DNA of 64,000 bases, from positions 17,577,001 to 17,641,000 of the forward strand of contig OX344763.1 in the NCBI GenBank assembly GCA_947034895.1, written 5' to 3'. This DNA comes from Rhytidiadelphus loreus (Eukaryota > Streptophyta > Bryopsida > Hypnales > Hylocomiaceae). Made by a program: the position numbers and the translations under genes. Each line of letters begins with the position of its first letter. The stretch's first letter is position 1. Shown in pieces: positions 1 to 10,510 of the stretch. The notes under the pieces were generated by a model, which saw only the letters and a list, made by a program, of their open reading frames with translations, was not told the DNA's origin and did no database searches.

Positions 1-44
1 CTACGAATTTTGAACTACGGTTTTGAATTGTTCCTAAGTACAAC

Positions 45-1637
45 ATGGCTTTTCCACATGAAGGCAACACTACAAGGAGAAAGTCTTTATGGGATCTGGA
101 CCTTGATGATCCAATTTTTTTCGAGGTTCCGATAGCTGTAAATGAAAACGAAGAAGGAGGGAGTCAAGAGCGATGGAAGGGCAAGAAGCAAAAGTCAGCA
201 CATGACAAGGACTCCAACTATCCTCCCCCGAGTTATACCTGATATGCATACGAAGCGTGTCTCCAGTGGTACGCAGGGAAAAGTGTACAATTCTTGGAGG
301 CAAGCTATTTGAGGTGTCCTACAATTGGTAGTGTGGCCTTGCCAAACGATTTACAAGCACGGATTTTAACCAAGCTAAAGGGATCCGATGATTTCGCAAA
401 CATTGACTTCACATATTCTTCGAGACTATTTGAATGGCTTGATAACACATTGAAAGCGGTGATGTTCAATACCAAGAAATTGATGGAGGAACATCGACCG
501 TTTCTTCCGATAGTAGAGGAATCAGAAGACATCAAGGCATTCCGCCAAAAAATGGAGTGGTGGTCCAGCGCAGTGAAGAAATTGGCAAGAGGCTCGGCAA
601 GGGGTTTTAAGTGGAAAAATGCAGCGGTGCAGGCAGCATTTGCACGAGATGGTGGATTGTGTATCACGTGGATCCCCGATACGGCGAAAGTGGTGCCCCT
701 TAGTGCTTTTGAACGTGAAGGGGGGTATGCAAAAGTGCGTAAGGTACGCATTGAAGGAATGGATACAATTCCAAGCTACATCACTTTTGCTGGGAAAGTA
801 TCCAAGGCAATAAACCCGCGCGAGGGGAGAGCGCAACGATCCATGGAGGCCCTTGCATGCCCCTTGAACCACCCTGGCATCATTAAGTTTTTTGCCATTC
901 ATTCTCGCACGAATGAAGCGTACACTTTGTGGTGGAATGGGGGCCATTTGAATGAGTTGAGGCATTTAGATCGTTCTGTATCACCAACCATTGACTGGCA
1001 TGAAATGCAAAAAGCCACAAGACTTCCTGAAGAGAAACAAAAAGAACTTGGTCTCTTCCGAAGGCACAAGGCAAAGTTGGCATGGGCTTTAGTATATGTG
1101 ACAAATCTCATGCACAAGTGCCGCGTGCTACACAATGACTTGTCTCCCATGAACATCATGTTGCATTTTCCGGATTATTCAAACGACATAATCAACATTG
1201 GAATTTGTGATTTTGGAATATCAAGTCGTTTTGACGAAAACGCGCCTTCACATTTTGGAAAGCCATCTGAGGCTGAGAGGGATCAATACCGAGAAGGTCG
1301 TTGGTGGGTTGCCCCGGAGTTGTTTTATGCATATGGACCTCCAAATTCCGATACAAGCATACCGATCATGCAACAACGGTATAAATATACGCAACAGTCA
1401 GACTCGTATTCTATTGGGAAGTTGACCGAATGGATGAGAATTGGTGATATGGACGATTGGAACAAGGATTTGTTCAAGAACCGCGAGGGATCAATGTACT
1501 TTGGAATGAAGTTGCGGGAACTCGTGAACACTGACCCAAAGAAGAGACCAACATGTATAGAGATCACAAATTCCCTTACGTCTCCACCATGGTCCATGAT
1601 GCCCCCTGAATTGGTGTTCCGAGACTCACCTTTGTAA
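45..1637 (+). pseudogene. Protein-kinase-like gene with one in-frame TGA
   Basis: One frame of about 530 codons runs from the ATG at 45 to TAA at 1635, broken only by TGA at 240-242. The C-terminal two thirds has the protein kinase fold signature. A glycine-loop-like EGGYAKVRKV precedes a candidate ATP-binding Lys near residue 251 (FAGKVSKA). The catalytic loop is HNDLSPMN near residue 363, DFG is near 389 and APE near 423. The loop reads HND where most kinases read HRD, but the catalytic Asp and Asn are kept. The first 110 or so residues after the TGA match nothing I know. The substrate is unknown. The TGA makes the annotated product truncated unless it is read through or spliced out. The fold is fairly certain; whether the gene works is not. 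Confidence 0.6.
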
Positions 1638-3390
1638 TAGGATAGTCTAGAGCAAGAGTTTAGTGCTGCAAGCAATGAGCTTGGTGGCCAATTATGTGTT
1701 GCTTACTTTGTAATATTTTCCTATAATATATGAAGGAATTTTATGCTACGCGCCTTGTCTTTAGAAAAACAATTACTCAATGGGCTATTTGTCAAATTGT
1801 ATATATTGAATATGGCCTTTTACACATTGTTATGCAAAGTATAACAACTTTTGAATTCAAATGTTCTTGGTCCTTTTTGATTCCGTAGTATATAATGGAC
1901 GCAAGGAAAATAAGAAAATGAAAATAAATTAGTTGGTAATTGATGTTGAAGACTTGTATTATTTCTTGAATAAAATGTGCTAGTATGCACTTGAAAGGAG
2001 TTTTACTTTCATGGTCATTGAATTCAAATAGTTGTTTTTTCAATCCCTAAAAAAATGTAAGCCATACATCATTTACATTCTCTTATTATTTTTTCTATTT
2101 CCAAAAATAAAAGCAAGTTGGGTTTTTTTTCCTATTTATTCTAATTCAAATATAGGAAACATACATTTTAGACTTTTTTAGACTTTTCCTTTTTATTCGT
2201 ACTTTACCTATTTCAAAATAGATGAGAGATGTTTTTATTTATTTATTTAACCTTTTTCGCTCTCTTCCTATTTATTTTATTTGGAAAAAGGAAGTTCATT
2301 GACTTCTTGCGACCCCTTTTTTTTTTGAGACAATGAAACAAGAGTGGATATTGCAAAAAAGATATGTAGCCATAATCTTTGTCATTTATTAAACACGCAA
2401 TTCGAGAAAACTTGGATGAATTCAATAATAAATGTAAATCTGGTTTTACCATATATATTATTCCTAGTAGCATAATGTTTTCCTACCATATTCTTTTTTT
2501 TGGTATATGTCATCCAAATTGATAAAAACACACATTCTTTCATAGATGGTTGGAGTATGATATAAGTCCAACAATGACTTTCATTTATAGATTTGTGTCC
2601 GTACAAAAAATTTAGTTATTAGGCATGTAATTTACCAAAATTAGTGTGTGTAACATAGTATGTAATTTGAGTCTACATCCAAAAATACATAATGAACATC
2701 TCATGTCAAAACAATTACAAAGACATTATTGTTACAATTGCAATGGTTAATACTTAATAATCATAACATTGGTTATTAACAATTGAATTAGTTATTAACA
2801 ATAAAATTAGTCATTAACAATGAAATAAGTCATTTACAATAAAATTAAGAATTAACAATGAAATTAATTAATAAGAAAAAAATTAGTTAACAAGAACTTC
2901 TTCTAAAACAATTGCAAAGATTTAACTTTTGTTCAGATAATCAATAAGGAATCCATTTGTACCACAACCGACCTCAACCCTAATGGCTCCCCAAATATAG
3001 TATAAAGTATAAACTAGTATTCCATAAATTTTGCAACACAAATGGGATTGAGCTCACAATCCTTTTTTTTTCCCTTGAGATTTGGTGCTCAAAAGCAACA
3101 AAAAATTTAGGCTAGCTATAAGCTATAGGAATTTTTTAGGAAAATTTTGGATGAAATTGCTAGAAAAACTTCAACTTCTAGAAAAGTCTTCGATGAAATC
3201 GCCACAATGTAAATGAAAATAGAATTTTAGATACTTAGTATCACATTTTCTATCCAGTACGTGGATGAATGTTGAAGCTTGGAGCCCCTCCGTAACATTT
3301 AGTATCGCCACTTTCCCAGCGTAAGGAAAAATGGAAAAAAATATCACAATCTATAAACATGTACTAAGAAAGAAAAGAAAAGTCCATGCA
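1638..3390. other. AT-rich intergenic DNA
   Basis: I see no credible gene here. The stretch is AT-rich with poly-T runs and contains a short 19-bp tandem array, listed separately. Confidence 0.5.
2774..2868. repeat. 19-bp tandem repeat, five copies
   Basis: Five diverged 19-bp units of the form TATTAACAATNAAATTAGT follow one another at 2774, 2793, 2812, 2831 and 2850. No function is apparent. Confidence 0.6.
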
Positions 3391-3395
3391 TTAAT

Positions 3396-3770
3396 AGATG
3401 GACCCGTGGTCGCCTGGGACCCGAGGTCGCCCAGGACCCGCTGTCGCCCAGGACTCGCTGTCGCCCAGGACCCGTGGTCGCCTTCGCAAAGTGGACCCGT
3501 GGTCGTCCTGGACCCGCGGTCGCCCACTCGCCCAGGCTCCTTCGACCCGCGGTCGCGTTGGAGCACCTGTCCAGACCCGCAGTCGCCCCACTCTAGGACC
3601 CGCGGTCGCCCTGGAGCACTTGCGTTGACCCGTAGTCGCCCCACTTCCGGACCTGCAGTCGCCCTGGAGCACTGGGTTGACCCGCACTCGCCCCACTTCA
3701 GGACCCGCACGCGCCCCAGGGGCGACCTCGGGTACATCGGCGTTCTCCTCCACCCGCAGTCGCCATTAAA
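3396..3770. repeat. GC-rich word cluster upstream of gene A
   Basis: A dozen or more near-copies of ACCCGCGGTCGCCC, with changes at one or two positions, stand out against AT-rich surroundings. The cluster ends about 280 bp before the ATG of gene A. The same word clusters upstream of the related gene B at 9.93-10.25 kb. Long open frames across it come from the repeat composition and are not treated as genes. It could be a promoter-associated element or a subterminal repeat of a mobile unit. Confidence 0.7.
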
Positions 3771-4048
3771 TTTTCCCTGGCATTCTGCGCATTGTCTTTC
3801 ACCTGCTGACGTGGCTGAATGCGTGCACAGAAGCTAGGGGTTTGAGTTGTGGGGGGGGATTTTTGTCCCTTTGCACAGCTCATTTTATTCACGCTTGGAT
3901 GACATAGGGTGTTTCACGAGAACATTGTATTTTTGTAAATGTTAAATGTGATAGGATTACGTTTAGCATTTTTTACACCTATGGTTTAGGCTTGCAACCC
4001 TAAACCGCATAGTACTTAGTTGGCTACTTTTGAGACGAAGTGATCGTT

Positions 4049-5538
4049 ATGGAGGGCGAGGACTCTCAACCGCCACACGGTATGTCAAGATACCGACTTC
4101 GGCTCAACAAAAAGGCGGTTCGTGACAAGGATCGTAAAAGGAGCGGCAAACCTCGCAAGAAGCGTGTACCCATCTTGTTGCATCCAAAGATGAAGGCCTT
4201 TTGGGATGGGAAGTAGAACCAGAGCCTTGGACATATGAAACTGTAAACAAATATGTGGATTGGTGCCACATCAACAAATTGTTCTCGTTTTGGCGACACC
4301 CTTTGCACGTGAAGTCTAATAAGGCAAATTTGGCTTACTGCAAGAGTATTGTCTTCCAGCGAAGGTGTTTGGAGGTATGGCAGCAACTCTATTTGGAGTC
4401 CCAGCCTTATCGAAATGACAACTTCTCTTTCTATCTTGTGCAAATGGTGTACGTTGAAGTTCAATTGAAGAAAAAGGTAGATTGGACAACCTTGAAGGAG
4501 CTTCCTATCGGTGACCGCCCGGACAGACCGATAGTGCTGGATGAAGAAGGACTTCTTCAAGCAAATCAGAAGCTTTTAGAGGCAAAGCCTGGCAAGTTGG
4601 CTGTTGGTGATGACCAAGTTCAATGGTCTTCAACTTCTAGCTCAGATGAGCACACTCACGAATACGATGGATATTCTTTTGAGAGTGACGACGAAGACAT
4701 TGGCAAAGAAAAACAAAAGGCGGCTGAAGACATTCAAGTTGACAAGAAGGGCAAGAGGAAGCTTGAGGAGCCGCAATCATTGTCCAAGATTCAAAAACAA
4801 AGCGAAGATGTTCATGTACCGATCAATGTGGACCGTTCTGGTGCAGACATTGGGTCTAGCGGAAGTAGTGACAATGATTCGGAAGACAATTTGGAGATGT
4901 TGGGCACTAAGATCGAAAGTGCACGAGCAGCTTTGACTTCAACAGTAGCGGATCTTATGAATTTGAAAGAGAAGGTACAACATCTTCCAGTGAATCCAAC
5001 TGTTGTGGATGGGTTGAAGAAGGAGTTAGAGGCGACTGAAAACGCCGTTGCTGAAAATGAGAAGATTTACTCTAAGTTAAACAAAAGTAGAGTAAATTAT
5101 TTCAAGAAGATCGAAGACGGGCGAGCACACATTTCCGATGATTTAGCGGTGCTTCAAAATAAACTTGATCTTTTGCAACGTGATAAATGGTCCCATCAAA
5201 GCGAAAGGAGAAGCTTGAATCTTCAAATACGTGAGCTAGAGATGGAATATTATGATGATGCCTTAAAAGAAGCCAAAAAAGAGGGCATCTTGGCTTTAGC
5301 TCCGGATTATGGTAGCAATACAGAAGAAAGAGCAACGCTTTTTTATTTGGTGAAGCTACTGGAGAAAAAACAAGAGTTGTTGCACGAGGGCATATTGGAC
5401 TTGGAGCGCCACATCCTTTATTTTAAGGAATGGCGCAAGTGGGCCTATGAAGGCATAGGTGCCACCCGTGCGGAACTTCAAAGAATGAGACCGGAGCCCA
5501 AAGAAAGTGACTTTGTGAATAGTGAAAAAAATGCTTAG
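4049..5538 (+). pseudogene. Gene A: WCH-type domain plus coiled coil, frameshifted
   Basis: The ATG at 4049 opens a basic leader (NKKAVRDKDRKRS) that matches the leader of gene B at 9.7 kb. Near 4205 the frame must shift by one base: a run of three G in GATGGGAAG would restore the frame if it had four. From 4201 a 445-codon frame carries the domain shared with B (EPEPWTYETV, WCHINKLFSFWRH, NKANLAYC, RRCLEVWQQLY, VDWTT). An acidic Ser-rich middle follows, then about 200 residues of predicted coiled coil up to TAG at 5536. No RING domain is present, unlike B. I do not recognise the shared domain. The coiled coil suggests oligomerisation; a nuclear location is only inferred from the basic leader. 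Confidence 0.6.
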
Positions 5539-7200
5539 TGGTTGGATCTAGTGTGGTAGAAAAAAACAATTTGGCCTTCCAATTTTTGATTTTCCAAAGG
5601 TTTTGTGGAATAAAGAAATTCACACCTTTGTTTTTGAAATGTACATATGTTTTTATTATATTTTGAATACGAGGGCTATGAATTTGGTGTCTTTGCAAGA
5701 ATGGATGTCAGAGATGGTACCTACGGGCTGAAATTTGGGACTGAATTTTTGAAACTTTATTTGAAGATAGAAAAAACGATTACCTTTGTGGTAATATAAC
5801 TTTTTTTCCAATCGGTGCCCGGGAACAAAAGTTATGCCCATATAGTCCAAACTCCAAAGCAGGGGAGAATGGGCAGCAAAAAAATGTGACAAGCATTTGA
5901 ATTTATTTTTCTAAGTTTTTTTCCCTCATAGATTATAATTTTGTCTATCCGGAAAGCTTTTTTTCATTTCATTTGGATATTTTATGAGAAAGTTATGGAC
6001 AATCTTGTTTATTGGGCAATTAGAGCTTCTGGTGGGAAAAATACCTTGTAAGATTAATTTAGGAACGCAATTTTGGCAATTGTTCAAGAAAAGAAGTTTG
6101 ACATGGTTTAGTTTGCTTGCAACAACAATTTGACCGTGGGGATTAGTGCATTTTAATTCTATCTTAGAAAGAAAATAGATTTTCATTCAATCTCATATGT
6201 ACTTCTATTCTACAAGTTTTTTAAGAATGAAAATTAAGTTTTTTTGAAAACCTTTTTTTTATTTAGACTCTCAACTCAATTCTCCACTATATTTGTTTAA
6301 AGCTCAAAACTCTGTAGTGCAAGAAATTAAAGTGAAAAATGTTAAAAGTCAAATAATGTAGTCCAGCAATGTGCTGAAAAAATTGTTTTTTTCACTCTAA
6401 ATGCGGATATCTTGCAATCTGTAAGATGAAAAATTCTGAAATTTTTTCCACACATTCTCATACTAGTAAGGTGTAAGATCCTATGGTTATGTGTGGGAAA
6501 AAAACAATTTTCAAAAACAATTTTGGATACTTTAAGAAATTGTTGAGTAGAAGTAGGTAAGATGTAGTTGTAAAATTTAAATAATGAATATCTCTAAAAT
6601 GAAATGAAAATGGTGAGAGTGTGCTATCAAGTGAAGTTAACTATGTGACCGGACCTAATTTTTTTTTAGATTGTAGAAATTGCCTGGAGAAACAAATCCT
6701 ACAAGCAACTTTTAAAAGAAGAAGCTGTAGACTCAAGTTGCCCGCCAAAGAAAATGGTCCATAACTTTCTCATAAAAAATCTGAATGGAATGAATCAAAT
6801 TTTTCCATGTAAACAAAAACATGTTGTATGAGAAAAAAATCCAAAAGGAAAAAATTCATTAAAAGATTTGAAGATAGCAATTTTGTGGGGACCGTGTATG
6901 GAATCATTGTGCGAGGCATTACAACAAATGTATTTGCATTTCACCAATTACATTTTAGGCTACAAATGTATAAGTATGCCCAAACCTTCAAAACCAAAGC
7001 AATAGAAGGTTGTTGTCCATAAGCATAGTAGTACAATACACAGCCAAGGCGGTATAGTTTTAGAAGCCAACATCTGAACCCTAACTTTTGCTAGAGTACT
7101 ACATTGTGCGAGTATGGATATACTATGGCCCTTATACTATGGGCCTTACATCTTGTATACTACTACGATTAACTAGAACCACCGTTGAAGTAAGTATCTC
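5539..7200. other. AT-rich spacer with a weak inverted repeat
   Basis: There is no supported gene. About 20 bp (TCCATAACTTTCTCATAAAA near 6757) recurs in inverse orientation near 5980, with patchier similarity around both copies. This suggests the eroded arms of an inverted repeat or foldback element. Confidence 0.35.
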
Positions 7201-7210
7201 ATAGAAATAT

Positions 7211-9718
7211 TTAGTTCAAGTCCATTGGATTGTTATGAGAACCACTCGTTGCACCTTGTTCGTAATCATTGGACTCTCCAACAACGAGTTTCTTCTTAGC
7301 ACGAGTCCTTGAAGCAGGTCCATCTGCTTCTAAAATAGATTCCAAGACATTGGAGTTCTTGAGAGCTTCAAGTGTCCTTTTAGTTTGCAGAGAGTGTAAC
7401 TCCAATAGATAATCGAGTGCTTGGCTTTGATAATAAGGCCCGTATGTTGAGTCGAGGTAAGCCATACTATTCAAGTCTTCTGGAGTGGCATTTTCATCAC
7501 GATTAGCCCCTTGTTCACCTTCAAAATTCCAACGGTGTCCTTCCGGATGAGCACCCCACTTGAAGGTTTGGGATGTCTTATCAAAATATCCACCAAGGCA
7601 TTGAAAAAAAAACGCCCTCTTCCCTGCATTGTGAGCTCCTTTTCCCATAAGGTTGAATGCCACTCTTAGAATTTCACGCGGGTCCGTTTCCCAATTCAAT
7701 TGTGAGGCAACAGCTCCCATTTCTTGATCATGTAGGCCTTCTTGCCAACTCCAAAGCAAGTCTCGTCCCCAAAATCGTGTCTCTGCCGTCGTGTCTCTAT
7801 TGTGTTCCCAAGAAGGTGGCATGTAAGTCATCAAGTTGAACATGGTATACAAGCGATCATGGAATGGTACTGCACAAATCACACATCGTCGTCTAATCAG
7901 ACATTGAGTGATGAGACACTGAGGATGGTACACATGTGTACATGATCCAAGTGCCCATCCTCCTTCTGGCCCAAATTGTTCTAGACATATGGGGCATTTG
8001 GTATGATCCAAGACGAAATGAGCTGGCTTTGGCCACAATAGACTTTGGTCTTTTTCGTTGAAGTGACTAGACATCTGATTTCCATGGTCCCAACCATTTT
8101 GTGCCCAGTCTATGACATTTTTTTCCGCCACGTCAAGCATGGACATGTTATCCGGAAACATGTCCTCCATCAATGCCCATGATGTCAATCTATTCTCTCA
8201 TTTAGGGGCATTTGCTACAAAGTTCTTCGAAACTTTGTCTAGCTCTTTCGCAACTTGTTGAGATCGATCCACGGAGAGAATGCACGCGACCTTCCAATGA
8301 TAGTATGTCGCTGCCAACACTGCCAACTTCTCTCGAAGCATTCTATTTTCCTCAGCCAAATCAAGTTCCTTTGATGATTGTAGATGTGGAATGGCAGGAA
8401 ATGAAAGTGAATCCTGAGTCCCTTGCAAACCATCAACGTGCGGATTGCTAGAATCTCTTGAGACGAACGGAAGTGGTGCCATTGGAAGAATTGAAGAACG
8501 CTTCGTACGCTTGGCAGGGGGAGAAAGGTGAATGACATCGCTGGTGAGGTCCCCAACAAGCTTGTCCAAGTGATGTGGATCCTGCTCAACAAAGGTTTCG
8601 TCCATGTCCGACAATGTGAAAGTTTGACGCTCTTTTTCTCGAAGGCCTTGTAATTCTTTGGATTGTTGAGAAATGAGAGCATTTTTTTGTTCACATGTAG
8701 ACCGCCATTTCTTCACATCACCTTCTAAGGTTGCAATTTGTGCATCCTTGGTCTTCAAGAGGTCGAGAGCCTTCGCCAACGTCATCGCATTGTGAACAAC
8801 ATCAGATTCAGACTGTGGAATGGGAATGTGACTTGTGGCACATACGGGCGAGTCGTCACTTAAAGCAAAGTCGAAGACGTTGCTGGCGTCTTGTGGTGGC
8901 AAGATTGGAGTCGCAATTGTGGTTGAGGCTGATGCCAATCTAATTTTCGTGGTGGACCGTCGCACCTTGGCAGGATGTTTCATCTTCTTTCCCCGCGATG
9001 ATGAAGCGGCTTGAACATTTGGATCTGGAACTGGAACTGGAACTGGAACTTGGACGGGGGTGATAATCTACTCCTTCACTCGTACAAGCTTAGGAATCCG
9101 TGTGCCATCTGAATCATTATCCTCTTCTGATTCTTCCGTGTCCACCTCTTGAGTTTCTTTGTTTTGTGGATCACTTCGAAAAGGCCCAAGTCCACCCTCC
9201 GGAAATTTGAGAACCCCTCTTGGAATTATTCCAACTTCTGGACGCTCCACGTAGGTACTTTTTTTGATCGTGGTCCAGTCAACTTGTTTGTTCAAGGCGA
9301 CCTCAGCATAGGCACCTCTAGCAATGAACAAAGGGGCCTCATTCCTATCTACAAAAGGGGTTTTGTAGAGGACCTGCCACAATTCTAAACACCTTCGTAT
9401 GAAAGCTGGATTTTCACAATACTTCAAATTTGCCTTGTTATTGTGTCGGTTGTGATGATGGCGCCATGCCGGAAAGAACTTCCCGATGTGACACCATTCA
9501 ATGTAGTCTTTGCACACCTGCATACTCCAAGGCTTTGGCTCCTCGTTCCACTCTTTGAAAGCTAGGTGGTTATCATTGTTCAACACATGCCATCGCTTCT
9601 TGTGAATGTTACCCCTCCTTTTTCTAGTCTTGTCTTTGGCAGCCTTCCTAATTGCACCAGGAGTGCATACAGTGGAAAAAACCGGAAGGGACCCATCACT
9701 GCTACCTCCAGTTGCCAT
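7211..9718 (-). pseudogene. Gene B: WCH-type domain, coiled coil and RING-H2, two in-frame stops
   Basis: Reading leftward from the ATG at 9718, one frame of 835 codons ends at TAA (7211-7213). It is interrupted only by TAG at 9068-9070 and TGA at 8198-8200. Residues about 57-165 are the domain shared with gene A (EPKPWSM, WCHIGKFFPAWRH, NKANLKYC, RRCLELWQVLY, VDWTT). A middle coiled-coil part follows, with an NLS-like PPAKRTKRS. Near residues 575-615 there is a RING-H2 finger: CPIC, then CTHVYHPQC, then CVIC. RING fingers usually act as ubiquitin E3 ligases by binding E2 enzymes, so a ligase role is likely for the family. The signature LGSC-x-x-x-YHP-x-C recurs in the intact RING gene at 29.6-32.3 kb. 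The three blocks could be exons of a working gene only if the stops are bypassed. Confidence 0.65.
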
Positions 9719-9929
9719 GAGATTTGCGGACGTCGCAAAATTCTAAGAACCAAATGATAGCAAAAAATAGTATATATATTATCCAAAAGGGTCACGCATG
9801 CAGCCAACAAAGGTTGCAAGACAGAAAGCCTCAATGGAAAATGAAGGTGATAGCATGATGATGGGCTACTGGCTATATTGGGCGAGTGACTTCGGTCTAG
9901 GGGGGTGAGTACGGATAGGGCAACTGCGT

Positions 9930-10250
9930 ATCCAGCGACTGCGGGTCTGGGTAGGGCGACTATGGGTCCGACGTGGGCGACAGCGGGTCTCGAGAGGGCG
10001 ACAGCGGGTCCAAATTGGGCGACTTCGAATCCACCACCGGGTCTAGGTACCTTTTGCGCACCCGCGGTCGCCCATCCAAGAACACTTCCTGAACTCGCGG
10101 TCTCCCTGCCAAACCCGCAGTCGCCCACCCGCGGTCTCCCTCAGAAATCCGCAGTCGCCCACCCGCAGTCACCCTCGCCCACCCGTAGTCGCCCACCCGC
10201 AGTCGCCCACCCGCAGTCGCCCCTACCCGCACTCTCCTACCCGTACGCGC
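9930..10250. repeat. GC-rich word cluster upstream of gene B, in two orientations
   Basis: From 9930 to about 10020 the plus strand reads GGGCGACAGCGGGTC-type words. From about 10055 to 10240 it reads the complement, CCCGCAGTCGCCC. The proximal half has the same orientation relative to gene B as the cluster at 3.4-3.77 kb has to gene A. The cluster begins about 200 bp upstream of the ATG of B. Confidence 0.7.
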
Positions 10251-10261
10251 CCTCCAGTTTG

Positions 10262-10291
10262 CCAAGTGGATGCCATGTGGCATCCACTTGG
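10262..10291. repeat. Perfect 30-bp palindrome
   Basis: The arm CCAAGTGGATGCCA is followed by TG and then its exact complement, giving 14-bp arms with a 2-base centre. It sits at the edge of the upstream word cluster of gene B. Confidence 0.8.
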
Positions 10292-10311
10292 AGGGGGGTA
10301 ATTTCCTGTAA

Positions 10312-10392
10312 AGTCAAAGGTAAATTTGATTTTTCGTGACGTCGCGCGACGTCTGTCTATCGCGGTGTCGCGCTGTCGCAGCGAACAACCCT
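10312..10392. mobile_element. Terminal fragment of a hAT-type MITE
   Basis: The stretch ends in ACAACCCTG. Its GACGTCGCGCGACGTCTGTC core closely matches, in inverse orientation, the left end of the complete MITE at 17031-17383. No partner end is visible upstream, so this is a relic. Confidence 0.55.
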
Positions 10393-10510
10393 GATGCCGT
10401 GTGACTATTGCTTGGCACTGCAGATGTTGTGTCGGAGCTCCGTCTCCTTCGTGCGCCCCACTGATAAGTGCCTCTTGCGCTAGAGCGTGCACGCTCGAAT
10501 CGGTACACAG

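Noticed and set aside
3331..3892. Overlapping Arg/Pro/Gly-rich open frames on both strands
   Set aside because: They reflect the GC-rich ACCCGCGGTCGCCC word cluster, which lacks stop codons by composition.
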